A stretch of DNA of 64,000 nucleotides, taken from positions 1 through 64,000 of the forward strand of contig NZ_JBOJLM010000010.1 in the NCBI RefSeq assembly GCF_050750585.1, in the 5' to 3' direction. Source of the DNA: Salinimicrobium sp050750585. GTDB lineage: Bacteria; Bacteroidota; Bacteroidia; Flavobacteriales; Flavobacteriaceae. Below, piece after piece: positions 34,527-43,691 of this stretch; position 1 is the stretch's first letter, and every line of letters starts with the position of its first letter. Under the pieces are notes generated by a model that worked only from the letters and a program-made list of their open reading frames with translations, was not told the DNA's origin and did no database searches. A program made the position numbers and the translations under genes.

Positions 34527-36506
34527 ATGAAAATTAATGGTCATAAGCGAGTTAGTATTAGAAATGTAAAACCCCAAATTGACTGTGGAAAGTATCCTAT
34601 AAAAAGAGTTGTAGACGAAGACATAAAACTTGAAGCCGACATCTTTGGAGATGGTCATGACAAGGTAGATGCTGTACTTCTTTTCCGCGAGAAAAAGAAA
34701 GGCCGGGGTCGTGAGAAGAAATGGCAGGAACAGCCAATGATCTTTGAGGGTAACGACCACTGGAGCTCAACCTTTGCTTTGGGAGAGACCGGAGATTATG
34801 AATATACCATAGAATCATGGGTAGATCATTTTTTAACCTGGCAGGATGGCCTTAAGAAAAAAGCCGCCGCCAATCAAAATCTCAAAACTGAGTTACTTAT
34901 AGGAGCCGAACTTATGGAAGAAGCCCTTCCCCGCGCCTCTGCACCCAATAAAAAGAAGCTGAAAGAATGGATTGAGCTCTTGCGGGATGAAGAGCATGGG
35001 CAAAGAGCGGTTTCTGAAGCTTTGAGCGACTCAGCTTCAAAAGCAATGTATGAATCAAGAGATCGCGACAAAGCTTTTCCATACGACAAAACTTTGGAGG
35101 TAAGAGTAGAAAGAAAAAAAGCCCTCTTTAGCGCATGGTATGAATTCTTTCCAAGATCGGCATCTCCCGAAAAAGGTAAGCACGGAACTTTCAGGGATTG
35201 TGAGAACATACTTCCTGAGGTGTCAAAAATGGGATTTGACACTATCTATTTTCCGCCAATCCACCCAATAGGACGCAGCCACCGCAAAGGCCTTAATAAT
35301 GCTACGGAAGCCGAGGAAGGAGATCCCGGCTCACCCTGGGCTATTGGAGCCAAAGAAGGTGGTCATAAAGCCATTCATCCCGAATTGGGAACTATGGAAG
35401 ATTTTACCCGACTTGTAAAAAAGGCTAAAGATATGGGGATTGAAATAGCACTGGATTTTGCTATACAGTGTTCCCCAGATCATCCTTATGTTAAAGATCA
35501 TCCACAATGGTTTAAATGGAGGCCTGATGGTACAGTACAATATGCCGAAAATCCGCCGAAGAAATACCAGGATGTACTACCGGTAAATTTCGAAACAGCA
35601 GACTGGGAGAACCTTTGGGATGAATTAAAAAGTATTGTAGAATTCTGGATTGATAAAGGGGTTACGGTATTTAGAGTTGATAATCCGCACACCAAGACCT
35701 TTCCTTTCTGGGAATGGTGCATAAGTGAAATCAACAAAGACCACGAGGGAATAATTTTTCTGGCCGAAGCTTTTACACGGCCCAGAGTTATGGAAGAACT
35801 GGCAAAAATAGGCTTTAACCAGTCTTATACTTATTTCACCTGGAGAAATACAAAAGAAGAATTTGAGGAATATCTCACCGAACTAACTAAAACGGAAGTA
35901 CGGGAATATTACCGGCCCAATTTCTGGCCCAACACGCCTGATATTCTTCCTATTTCCCTGGAGCACAAAGAGGAGCCTTCTTTCCTTATAAGATTGATCC
36001 TGGCAGCAACAATGTCTTCTAATTACGGTCTCTACGGCCCCGTCTTTGAATTCGGTCTTAATGAGCCCTACCCCGGAAAAGAAGAATATGTTCATTCCGA
36101 AAAATACCAGATCTACCATTGGGACTGGCACCGGAACACCCGTATCAAGGAGATGATTAGTATCCTGAACAGAATAAGAAATGAGAACGAAGCACTGCAA
36201 ACCACCTGGAATATAGAATTCTGTAAAACAGATAATGATCAATTGATCTCTTATTCAAAGGTTGATAAAGATGGTAACAACAAATTAATCATTGTAGTCA
36301 ATCTCGACCCTCACCATACACAATCTGGCTGGGTAGAAGTTCCTCTCGAAAGGCTGGAAATAGGTGATCATGACTCCTATTCGGTGAAAGACCTATTAAC
36401 AGGAGCCAGTTATATATGGCAGGATGCATGGAATTATGTAGAGCTGCACCCAAGAGCCATTCCCGCACATATTTTAAAAGTTGAAACTAAGAAACCAATA
36501 CAGTAA
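34527..36506 (+). CDS. glgE: Alpha-1,4-glucan:maltose-1-phosphate maltosyltransferase
   Basis: 659 residues, the GlgE length. A beta N-domain (about 1-110) and helical insert precede the GH13 subfamily 3 barrel. There, FRVDNPHTK holds the nucleophile (Asp385), FLAEAFTRP the acid-base (Glu414), and the TNF-like PPIHPIGRSHRKG and AIGAKEGGHKAIHPELG regions are recognisable. The enzyme extends alpha-glucan with maltose from maltose-1-phosphate. The fused TreS-kinase gene starts 14 bp later and provides that donor. It is the first gene of the plus-strand arm. Confidence 0.96.
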   Translation: MKINGHKRVSIRNVKPQIDCGKYPIKRVVDEDIKLEADIFGDGHDKVDAVLLFREKKKGRGREKKWQEQPMIFEGNDHWSSTFALGETGDYEYTIESWVDHFLTWQDGLKKKAAANQNLKTELLIGAELMEEALPRASAPNKKKLKEWIELLRDEEHGQRAVSEALSDSASKAMYESRDRDKAFPYDKTLEVRVERKKALFSAWYEFFPRSASPEKGKHGTFRDCENILPEVSKMGFDTIYFPPIHPIGRSHRKGLNNATEAEEGDPGSPWAIGAKEGGHKAIHPELGTMEDFTRLVKKAKDMGIEIALDFAIQCSPDHPYVKDHPQWFKWRPDGTVQYAENPPKKYQDVLPVNFETADWENLWDELKSIVEFWIDKGVTVFRVDNPHTKTFPFWEWCISEINKDHEGIIFLAEAFTRPRVMEELAKIGFNQSYTYFTWRNTKEEFEEYLTELTKTEVREYYRPNFWPNTPDILPISLEHKEEPSFLIRLILAATMSSNYGLYGPVFEFGLNEPYPGKEEYVHSEKYQIYHWDWHRNTRIKEMISILNRIRNENEALQTTWNIEFCKTDNDQLISYSKVDKDGNNKLIIVVNLDPHHTQSGWVEVPLERLEIGDHDSYSVKDLLTGASYIWQDAWNYVELHPRAIPAHILKVETKKPIQ

Positions 36507-36520
36507 AAAAGATATAACCA

Positions 36521-39500
36521 ATGATCAAACCACTGCAAGCGAGCGATCAGGAAACCTGGTATAAAGATGCTATTATTTACGAACTGCACATTAAAGCTTT
36601 TTTTGATAGCAATGGTGATGGAATAGGAGATTTTGAAGGTCTCCTGCAAAAGCTGGACTACCTGGAAGACCTGGGGGTCACCGCAATATGGCTGTTACCC
36701 TTCTATCCTTCCCCCCTTAGGGACGATGGTTATGACATAGCCGATTATTACAGTATCAATCCTTCTTACGGAGATCTTGATACTTTCAAAAAATTGATAG
36801 ATGAAGCCCATGAACGGGGATTAAAGATCATCACCGAGCTGGTAATTAATCACACCTCAGACCAGCATCCATGGTTTCAGAAAGCACGCCATGCTCCCGT
36901 AGGTTCTCCCGAAAGAGATTATTACGTTTGGACCGATGATCCCACAAAATATAAGGACACCCGAATCATTTTTACAGATACCGAACCTTCAAACTGGACC
37001 TGGGATCCTGTTGCACAGCAATATTTCTGGCACCGTTTCTTCAGCCATCAACCCGATTTAAATTTTGACAACCCAAAGGTACAGCAGGAAGTTTTTGATG
37101 TGCTCGATTTCTGGTTTGACCTGGGTGTAGATGGTTTCAGGCTTGATGCAGTACCTTATCTTTTTGAAAGAGAAGGCACCAATTGTGAAAACCTGCCCGA
37201 GACCCATGAATTTCTTCAGAAGCTAAGGGCACATGTAGATGACAAGTATGAAAATAAACTTCTGCTTGCAGAAGCAAACATGTGGCCTGAAGATTCGGCG
37301 GCATATTTTGGAGAAGGAAATGAATGCCATATGAACTATCACTTCCCCATTATGCCCAGGATGTTTATGTCGGTCAAAATGGAAGACAGGTATCCTATTA
37401 TGGATATTATTGACCAGACACCAGAAATCCCTGAGAACTGCCAGTGGGCCATTTTTCTTCGGAATCACGATGAATTGACCCTGGAGATGGTTACCGATGA
37501 AGAAAGAGATTACATGTACAAGGTCTACACTAAAGACCCGCAGGCAAAGATCAACGTGGGGATACGCCACAGGCTGGCTCCCTTGCTTGAGAACAATCGC
37601 AACAAGATAGAGTTGATGAATGTACTGCTGTTCTCCCTTCCCGGTACCCCGGTGATCTATTATGGAGATGAAATAGGCATGGGTGATAACTATTACCTGG
37701 GAGACCGCGATGGGGTGAGAACACCAATGCAATGGTCGTCTGACCGTAATGCAGGGTTCTCCCACGCCAACCCTCATAAGCTTTACCTTCCGGTTATTAT
37801 AGATCCTGCATACAAGTATGAGTCTATAAATGTTGAGACCGAACAGATGAACTCTTCTTCACTATTATGGTGGATGAAGCGGATCATTAGCATGAGAAAA
37901 AAATATAAGGCCTTTGGCCGTGGTGATATTAATTTCCTTTCGCCGAGTAATGCCAAGATCATAGCTTACACCAGAACCTTTGAAGATGAAGACATTCTGG
38001 TATTAGGGAACCTTTCCCGCTTCCCGCAGGCAGCCGAGCTAGACCTGGAAGCTTATGAAGGTTATATTCCCGTAGAGGTCTTTAGTCACAATAAGTTTCC
38101 AAGAATCACCGAGCATCCTTACCTTTTTACCATGGCGCCTCACGGTTACTACTGGTTCCAGTTACAAAAAGAGGAAGGCCATGTAGCACAATCGGAAACT
38201 CCGGCTTTGAGCATTGATAATTGGGAGCAACTTCTAAATAATAAGACCAAAACCAAATTAGAACAAAATATACTTCCCGGGTACCTCAACACCTGCCGCT
38301 GGTTTGGGGGCAAATCAAGAGTCATTCAGAGTATCTCTGTGGTGAATAAGGTAGACATACCCGTAAAAGATATTCCGTCAACTTTAATCACTATTGAAGT
38401 GAGTTATAATGATGGCCTGCCGGAAGTATATCAGCTGCCACTCAGTTTTATGAGTGAAACTTTAGAAGATGCATACAAGGATATTCCGGGGAAAGGAATT
38501 ATTGCAAAACTTAAGATAGACGGGGAAGAAGGTTATCTCTTTGATTCGGTTTACAGTGAAAACTTCAGAAATGTGCTCTTCAGAAATATTAAAAAAGGAA
38601 GAAAACTAAATAGTGGGCGTGGTAACCTGGTATTCTATCACAGTGAAGATCAATTTGATGCTGAAGCAGAAAAGGTTCATTCGAAGATCCTTAATGCAGA
38701 GCAAAGTAACACCTCGCTTATTTTTGACAACAGGTATTTTTTAAAGTTGTACAGGAAACTTGATAACACCATTAATCCAGACCTGGAGATTACCCGATAT
38801 CTTACTGAAAAAACAGAATATAAGAATTCCCCCCGATTTGTGGGAGCAATAGAATACAAACCCGACCCCAAGAACATTATCGTGTTGGGTATGATGCAAG
38901 ATCTGGTACCAAACCAGGGAGATGCCTGGGATTATACAAAGGATGCCTTAAACCGCTTTTTTGACAGGGTACTCACCTTGCCAAAAGACCAGGAGTACGA
39001 GCCAATAGCGCATACGCTGAGTCCGCTCTCCTACCAGGATCTTTCAGAAAACATGAAAGAATTACTGGGGGCTGTTTTTCCCGAAAGAATGTTCCTGCTG
39101 GGACAAAGAACCGCCGAGATGCACAAGGCACTGGCTGCAAACCCAATGGAGGTAGATTTTGAGCCGGAACCTTTCTCTTTGCATTACCAGAGATCATTAT
39201 TCTCTTCTTTACAATCCCTTACGCGGAATGCCTTCCAAAACCTTCAGAAGAGTATTAAAACCCTTCCGAAGCATATTCAGGAGGAAGCACAGGAAGTATT
39301 GGATATGAAAGCAGAAGTGCTTAGCACCTTCAAAAAAGTCTACGACCACAAAATTCCTATAATGAAAATTAGGACCCACGGGGATTATCACCTTGGCCAG
39401 GTTTTATGGACAGGTAAAGACTTTGTAATAATTGATTTTGAAGGAGAACCGGCAAGGTCTTTTAGTGAAAGAAGATTAAAGCGTTCGCCGCTGCGCGATG

Positions 39501-39820
39501 TAGCCGGTATGGTTCGCTCCTTTCATTACGCTGCCTATAGCAGTATAATGGAATCTGAAATTGACGATCATAACAAAGAAGGAGAATTAGACACATGGGC
39601 CGATAACTGGTATTATGTGGTCACCAAAATTTTCCTGGAAGGTTATTATAAGCATGTTGGGGAAAATGATTTCATACCACCAGACAAGGATGATACCGAG
39701 ATCCTCATGCAGATCTTCCTGCTTGAAAAAGCAATCTATGAGATGAACTACGAACTAAACAACCGGCCAGACTGGGTCTTGATCCCGCTTAGGGGAATTA
39801 AATCATGCATAAAACAATAA
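36521..39820 (+). CDS. treS: Trehalose synthase-maltokinase fusion (TreS-Pep2)
   Basis: 1099 residues combine two enzymes. Residues about 1-550 form TreS (GH13 subfamily 16): GFRLDAVPYLFEREG (Asp209), LLAEANMWPED (Glu251) and LRNHDELTLEMV (Asp317). It interconverts trehalose and maltose. Residues about 570-1099 form a maltokinase with the kinase loop RTHGDYHLGQ (His953, Asp955) and IIDFEGEPARSFSERR, which makes maltose-1-phosphate from maltose and ATP. The fusion is common in bacteria with the GlgE pathway. It sits between glgE and glgB, with 14-bp and 3-bp gaps. Confidence 0.96.
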   Translation: MIKPLQASDQETWYKDAIIYELHIKAFFDSNGDGIGDFEGLLQKLDYLEDLGVTAIWLLPFYPSPLRDDGYDIADYYSINPSYGDLDTFKKLIDEAHERGLKIITELVINHTSDQHPWFQKARHAPVGSPERDYYVWTDDPTKYKDTRIIFTDTEPSNWTWDPVAQQYFWHRFFSHQPDLNFDNPKVQQEVFDVLDFWFDLGVDGFRLDAVPYLFEREGTNCENLPETHEFLQKLRAHVDDKYENKLLLAEANMWPEDSAAYFGEGNECHMNYHFPIMPRMFMSVKMEDRYPIMDIIDQTPEIPENCQWAIFLRNHDELTLEMVTDEERDYMYKVYTKDPQAKINVGIRHRLAPLLENNRNKIELMNVLLFSLPGTPVIYYGDEIGMGDNYYLGDRDGVRTPMQWSSDRNAGFSHANPHKLYLPVIIDPAYKYESINVETEQMNSSSLLWWMKRIISMRKKYKAFGRGDINFLSPSNAKIIAYTRTFEDEDILVLGNLSRFPQAAELDLEAYEGYIPVEVFSHNKFPRITEHPYLFTMAPHGYYWFQLQKEEGHVAQSETPALSIDNWEQLLNNKTKTKLEQNILPGYLNTCRWFGGKSRVIQSISVVNKVDIPVKDIPSTLITIEVSYNDGLPEVYQLPLSFMSETLEDAYKDIPGKGIIAKLKIDGEEGYLFDSVYSENFRNVLFRNIKKGRKLNSGRGNLVFYHSEDQFDAEAEKVHSKILNAEQSNTSLIFDNRYFLKLYRKLDNTINPDLEITRYLTEKTEYKNSPRFVGAIEYKPDPKNIIVLGMMQDLVPNQGDAWDYTKDALNRFFDRVLTLPKDQEYEPIAHTLSPLSYQDLSENMKELLGAVFPERMFLLGQRTAEMHKALAANPMEVDFEPEPFSLHYQRSLFSSLQSLTRNAFQNLQKSIKTLPKHIQEEAQEVLDMKAEVLSTFKKVYDHKIPIMKIRTHGDYHLGQVLWTGKDFVIIDFEGEPARSFSERRLKRSPLRDVAGMVRSFHYAAYSSIMESEIDDHNKEGELDTWADNWYYVVTKIFLEGYYKHVGENDFIPPDKDDTEILMQIFLLEKAIYEMNYELNNRPDWVLIPLRGIKSCIKQ

Positions 39821-39823
39821 ATC

Positions 39824-42814
39824 ATGGCTAAAAAAGAAAGTAATAAAAAAGATATAGATAAAAATATTTCAGGCACCGGAAAAGCTCCGAAAGGTCCTGT
39901 AGACAAGGGCAAAAAATCTGCTGAAGAATCGGGAGACGTAAAAGGTCCTAAAGGTGTAGGTAAAAAGCCTTCGGAAAAAACAGAACCTAAAAAAACCTCT
40001 TCAGGAAAGTCGGCTTCAAAAAAAGAAGCGGTTAGCAAAAAGGCTTCAGGTAAAGCTGAAGCTTCTGAAAAAAAGTCGACAAAATTGAATACAGGTTTGC
40101 CAAAAACCAAGATGCCTGATGCAGATGCTGCGGCCAATCCGAAGCCAAAAAAACAGGCTGCCAAAAAAACATCAGCAAAGAACAAATCTTCTTCTAAAGA
40201 AGGAACTAAATTAAATACAGGTTTGCCAAAAACCAAGATGCCCGATGCAGATGCCGCGGCCAATCCGAAGCCGAAAAGCCAGGCCAAGAAAACTTCCGCA
40301 GAAAAGAAAAAGTCGGGTACTACTTCTAAACCTGCCAAGTTCCAGAAACCTCTAACAGATGAGCAGGTACCCGATGTTGCAGCCCCTGCAACCAAAGTAA
40401 CCACTACGCCTCAGGAAAATCCCGAGAAAAAGACCGGCACTAAAAAACCTGCTGATAAAAAAGCAAGTAAGAAAAATACGGATTTAAAAACCGGAGAAAA
40501 ACAAGCAGAAAAGAAACCTGTTAAGAAGATGTCCCGGCAGAAAAAAATTGAGGGAATTAGTGCTGAAGAAAAAATGAAGCTGCCCAACACCTCCCCTTCT
40601 GAAGATCTTAAAGACGCAGCAAAAGAAACTGCCGATAATATAAAAAAGAAGGTCACTCCAAAAAAGGGCACCAAAAACGACCTCGAAAAAATGGCTAAAG
40701 ATCTTCTTCCTGATGCCGAAGATATCGAAAACATGAAAGATGCAGCAGGCAGCTTTGCCGAAAAGCTCATTCCAAAAGCCGAAAAAGCAAAGAAAAAAGT
40801 AGAGGAAATCATACCCGATAAGGAGGAAGTAATGGCGGCTGCACAAAAAGCCAAAAAACAAGTAGAAGATCTTACCACCGATAAAAAACAGGAGCAGAAA
40901 TCATCTTCAGACAAACCGGTGGAAGCCACCTTGCTTACTGAATTTGATATTCACCTGTTCCGCGAAGGCAAACACTACCACCTTTACAACAAGTTGGGAT
41001 CGCATCTTATGGAATACATGGGTACCGAAGGAGTTTATTTCGCAGTTTGGTCTCCCAATGCCGAAAAAGTTGCGGTAGTGGGAGATTTCAACAATTGGGA
41101 CAGGGAATCCCACCCCATGAAAGCCCGTTGGGATGGTTCGGGGATATGGGAAGTGTTCATCCCGGGTGCCAAAAAGGGCAGTTTGTACAAGTATTTTATC
41201 AGGTCAAACAACGGCTATGAAGCCGATAAAGGAGACCCTTTCGCTTTTCAATGGGAAACCCCGCCAAATACAGCTTCTGTGGTATGGGACCTTGAGAACA
41301 CCTGGAAAGACAAGGTCTGGATGAAAGACAGGCAGAAAAAAGAAGGCAAGCCACAACCAATGTCGGTTTACGAATTGCACCTGGGATCCTGGAAACGTGT
41401 TCCCGAAGATGGGCTTCGTTCTTTGACATATTTAGAACTGGCCGAGCAACTTCCGAAGTATATCAAAGAGATGGGATTCACACACGTAGAATTCATGCCC
41501 GTAATGGAGCATCCATTCTTTGGTTCGTGGGGCTACCAAATCACCGGCTACTTCGCCCCTTCCAGCCGCTTTGGTACTCCGCAGGAATTTATGCAGCTTA
41601 TTGACAGTCTTCACCAGGCAGGAATTGGAGTAATCCTCGACTGGGTTCCCTCCCACTTCCCTTCAGATTTACATGGCCTGCACTATTTTGATGGCACCTA
41701 TCTATATGAACATGCCGATCCTAAAAAAGGTTTCCACCCAGACTGGCAGAGCTACATCTTCAATTACGGACGTAATGAAGTGCGTTCTTTCCTTATAAGT
41801 AACGCAGTCTTCTGGCTGGATAAGTTTCATGCCGACGGATTGCGTGTAGATGCCGTGGCCTCTATGTTATATCTGGACTATTCGAGGAAAGAAGGCGAAT
41901 GGGAACCCAATGAACACGGCGGAAATGAAAATCTGGAAGCTATAAGTTTTCTGAAAGAATTTAATGAAGTAGTTTATAAGGAATTTCCTGATGCCGTGAC
42001 TATTGCTGAAGAATCTACCGCCTGGCCCATGGTTTCAAAACCTACCTATATTGGAGGCCTTGGCTTTGGGATGAAATGGATGATGGGTTGGATGCACGAT
42101 ACACTGAAGTATTTTAGTGAAGATCCTATCAATAGGAAGTACCACCAGAATACCATCACTTTTAGCTCGAATTACGCTTTTACTGAAAACTTCATGCTAC
42201 CCCTGTCACATGATGAAGTGGTGTATGGAAAACAGGCTATTCTCAATAAAATGCCGGGAGATGAGTGGAACAAATTTGCGAATCTTCGCACCTTGTATGC
42301 TTACATGTACGCCCACCCCGGAACCAAACTGCTTTTTATGGGTGCAGAATTTGGTCAAACCACCGAATGGGATCACGATTCCAGCCTCGCATGGCATTTG
42401 ACCAATGAGAATTCTCACAGTCAAATCCAGGAGACCTTTAAAGCGCTTAATAAGCTGTACAAAGAGGAACCTGCACTGTACGAAAAAGCTTTTTCTCATG
42501 AAGGATTCGAATGGGTAGATATCAAGGATGAAGAGAATAGCATTATTAGCTTTTTAAGAAAAGGCAATGATCCAAAAGACAACATTCTTGTAGTTTGTAA
42601 TTTCACTCCATTACCCCGGGAAAATTACCGGATTGGAGTTGAAAAAGCAGGAAAATGGAAAGAGATCTTCAATAGTGATGATGCCAGTCTTGGTGGTAGT
42701 AACGTGAAGAACAATGGAGAGATAGAAAGCACAGAACTATCAGCCCACGGGCAAGATAATTCCCTATCCCTCACCATTCCACCAATGGGTGTTATCTACT
42801 TAAAAAAGGCTTAA
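39824..42814 (+). CDS. glgB: 1,4-alpha-glucan branching enzyme with long basic N-terminal extension
   Basis: 996 residues, about 350 more than usual. Residues about 1-370 are low-complexity, rich in Lys, Ala, Ser, Thr and Pro, with a 42-residue unit repeated (KLNTGLPKTKMPDADAAANP twice), then Lys-Glu helices. From about 375 the enzyme is normal: CBM48 (VYFAVWSPNAEKVAVVGDFN), the GH13 barrel with LRVDAVASMLYLDYSRK (Asp676), TIAEESTAW (Glu729) and LPLSHDEVVYGK, and a beta C-domain. It adds alpha-1,6 branches to GlgE-made glucan. The start 3 bp after treS has no competing start near the enzyme part, so the extension is probably real. Confidence 0.94.
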   Translation: MAKKESNKKDIDKNISGTGKAPKGPVDKGKKSAEESGDVKGPKGVGKKPSEKTEPKKTSSGKSASKKEAVSKKASGKAEASEKKSTKLNTGLPKTKMPDADAAANPKPKKQAAKKTSAKNKSSSKEGTKLNTGLPKTKMPDADAAANPKPKSQAKKTSAEKKKSGTTSKPAKFQKPLTDEQVPDVAAPATKVTTTPQENPEKKTGTKKPADKKASKKNTDLKTGEKQAEKKPVKKMSRQKKIEGISAEEKMKLPNTSPSEDLKDAAKETADNIKKKVTPKKGTKNDLEKMAKDLLPDAEDIENMKDAAGSFAEKLIPKAEKAKKKVEEIIPDKEEVMAAAQKAKKQVEDLTTDKKQEQKSSSDKPVEATLLTEFDIHLFREGKHYHLYNKLGSHLMEYMGTEGVYFAVWSPNAEKVAVVGDFNNWDRESHPMKARWDGSGIWEVFIPGAKKGSLYKYFIRSNNGYEADKGDPFAFQWETPPNTASVVWDLENTWKDKVWMKDRQKKEGKPQPMSVYELHLGSWKRVPEDGLRSLTYLELAEQLPKYIKEMGFTHVEFMPVMEHPFFGSWGYQITGYFAPSSRFGTPQEFMQLIDSLHQAGIGVILDWVPSHFPSDLHGLHYFDGTYLYEHADPKKGFHPDWQSYIFNYGRNEVRSFLISNAVFWLDKFHADGLRVDAVASMLYLDYSRKEGEWEPNEHGGNENLEAISFLKEFNEVVYKEFPDAVTIAEESTAWPMVSKPTYIGGLGFGMKWMMGWMHDTLKYFSEDPINRKYHQNTITFSSNYAFTENFMLPLSHDEVVYGKQAILNKMPGDEWNKFANLRTLYAYMYAHPGTKLLFMGAEFGQTTEWDHDSSLAWHLTNENSHSQIQETFKALNKLYKEEPALYEKAFSHEGFEWVDIKDEENSIISFLRKGNDPKDNILVVCNFTPLPRENYRIGVEKAGKWKEIFNSDDASLGGSNVKNNGEIESTELSAHGQDNSLSLTIPPMGVIYLKKA
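40082..40284 (+). repeat. Direct repeat inside the glgB extension
   Basis: 40082-40158 and 40208-40284 are about 77-bp direct repeats at 126-bp spacing, differing mainly at third codon positions. They encode the duplicated KLNTGLPKTKMPDADAAANP segment. Synonymous divergence shows that the peptide, not the DNA, is kept. Confidence 0.85.
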
Positions 42815-42836
42815 GGAAGTCTTCATATTCATAAAC

Positions 42837-42868
42837 AAAACTGCCCCGGGAAATCCCGGGGCAGTTTT
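42837..42868. terminator. Bidirectional terminator after glgB
   Basis: AAAACTGCCCCGGG (42837-42850) pairs with CCCGGGGCAGTTTT (42855-42868), a 14-bp GC-rich stem with a 4-nt loop. T runs follow on both strands. It serves glgB and the converging secreted-protein gene. Confidence 0.92.
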
Positions 42869-42887
42869 TATAAGTAGTGATTGATCC

Positions 42888-43472
42888 TTAATTAATAACT
42901 ACTTTTTTAGTAAACTCTTCTTCTCCCCTGTAAAGTTTTACAAAATACTCTCCCGATGGAACTCTTGAGAAATCAAGAGACTTTTGGAAATCCTTACCAG
43001 AAGCTTTGACAGTGGCCAGGATTACTCCAGAACCATCTTCAACGGTCATATTCAAAGGCTGCTTGTCGGGGTTTGATATGTAAACATTAAGAACTTCTTC
43101 GTGAGTTCGAAAATGTGGCTTCCCTATAGTAGAAGAACTTCCAAGGATTTTTACCCCTTCAGAAGATTTCTGGATCTTCCATGTTTTTGTCGCTAACCTT
43201 TTATCCACCTTTAAAAAGTAGATCCCCTGCGGCACCATTTCAAGGTCCAGCCTCTTGTTATACTTTCCACCTCTTACCAGGTCATCCTTGTAAAGCGTTA
43301 CGCCATATTGATCTTCAAATAAAATAACCGTTCCCTGATTCAAATTAGAAAGGTCTACTAACAAAGTTTGCTCTCCATTTAATCTTACCTCCTCCTCTTT
43401 TTCCATATCACCTGCATAAGAATAGGTGGAAAGGAAAAAAACAATTACTGCAATGTTTTTTAGCTTTTTCAT
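42888..43472 (-). CDS. Secreted protein with two beta-sandwich repeats
   Basis: 194 residues from the ATG at 43472. An upstream in-frame ATG at 43592 is rejected because the promoter (43513-43540) lies downstream of it and a normal signal peptide (MKKLKNIAVIVFFLSTYSYAG) begins at 43472. The mature part holds two similar beta-rich units. Each has a strand-rich stretch followed by VPQGIYFLKV or VPSGEYFVKL near its end, as in DUF3244 and type IX secretion tail-like Ig folds. It probably faces the periplasm or surface. The role is unknown. It converges with glgB and is divergent from the AraC gene. Confidence 0.75.
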   Translation of the reverse strand: MKKLKNIAVIVFFLSTYSYAGDMEKEEEVRLNGEQTLLVDLSNLNQGTVILFEDQYGVTLYKDDLVRGGKYNKRLDLEMVPQGIYFLKVDKRLATKTWKIQKSSEGVKILGSSSTIGKPHFRTHEEVLNVYISNPDKQPLNMTVEDGSGVILATVKASGKDFQKSLDFSRVPSGEYFVKLYRGEEEFTKKVVIN

Positions 43473-43512
43473 AATTTTTATCGTTTTAGTTAATAGATTA
43501 GATATTACACAA

Positions 43513-43540
43513 CAAACATAATCGCTTATCTCCTTTGCAA
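43513..43540 (-). promoter_or_regulatory. Promoter of the secreted beta-sandwich protein gene
   Basis: On the minus strand TTG (43538-43540), 17 bp and TATGTTTG (43513-43520) match the consensus. The box is 41 bp upstream of the chosen start. Confidence 0.65.
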
Positions 43541-43600
43541 ATAGATCAAAATTGGCACAAAAGTGTTCAAAATTGATATTAATAAGGCTCACTAAAACGT

Positions 43601-43636
43601 TATAGGTTAAATATGCACCTATAGCGGGTAATTTTG
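43601..43636 (+). promoter_or_regulatory. araC-family promoter with overlapping dyad
   Basis: TAATTTTG (43629-43636) is an exact -7 match. Just upstream TATAGGT (43601-43607) and ACCTATA (43617-43623) form a perfect inverted repeat with a 9-bp spacer, placed where it would block or assist RNA polymerase. It is a candidate site for the AraC protein. Confidence 0.5.
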
Positions 43637-43691
43637 CAGAAGTAGAGTATTTTCATTCAGATTAAATTTCATTCAAACTTTACTCCTATTT

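Noticed and set aside
34413..34760. Minus-strand hydrophobic frame at the treZ-glgE gap
   Set aside because: It overlaps the start of glgE antisense, and its hydrophobicity comes from reversed A/T-rich codons.
39748..40929. Long antisense frames (218 and 172 codons) opposite the glgB leader
   Set aside because: They are Phe/Ser/Leu-rich products of reading Lys/Ala codons backwards; the plus strand is a continuous glgB.
43473..43592. Longer start for the secreted beta-sandwich protein
   Set aside because: It would place a consensus promoter inside the coding region and bury the signal peptide.
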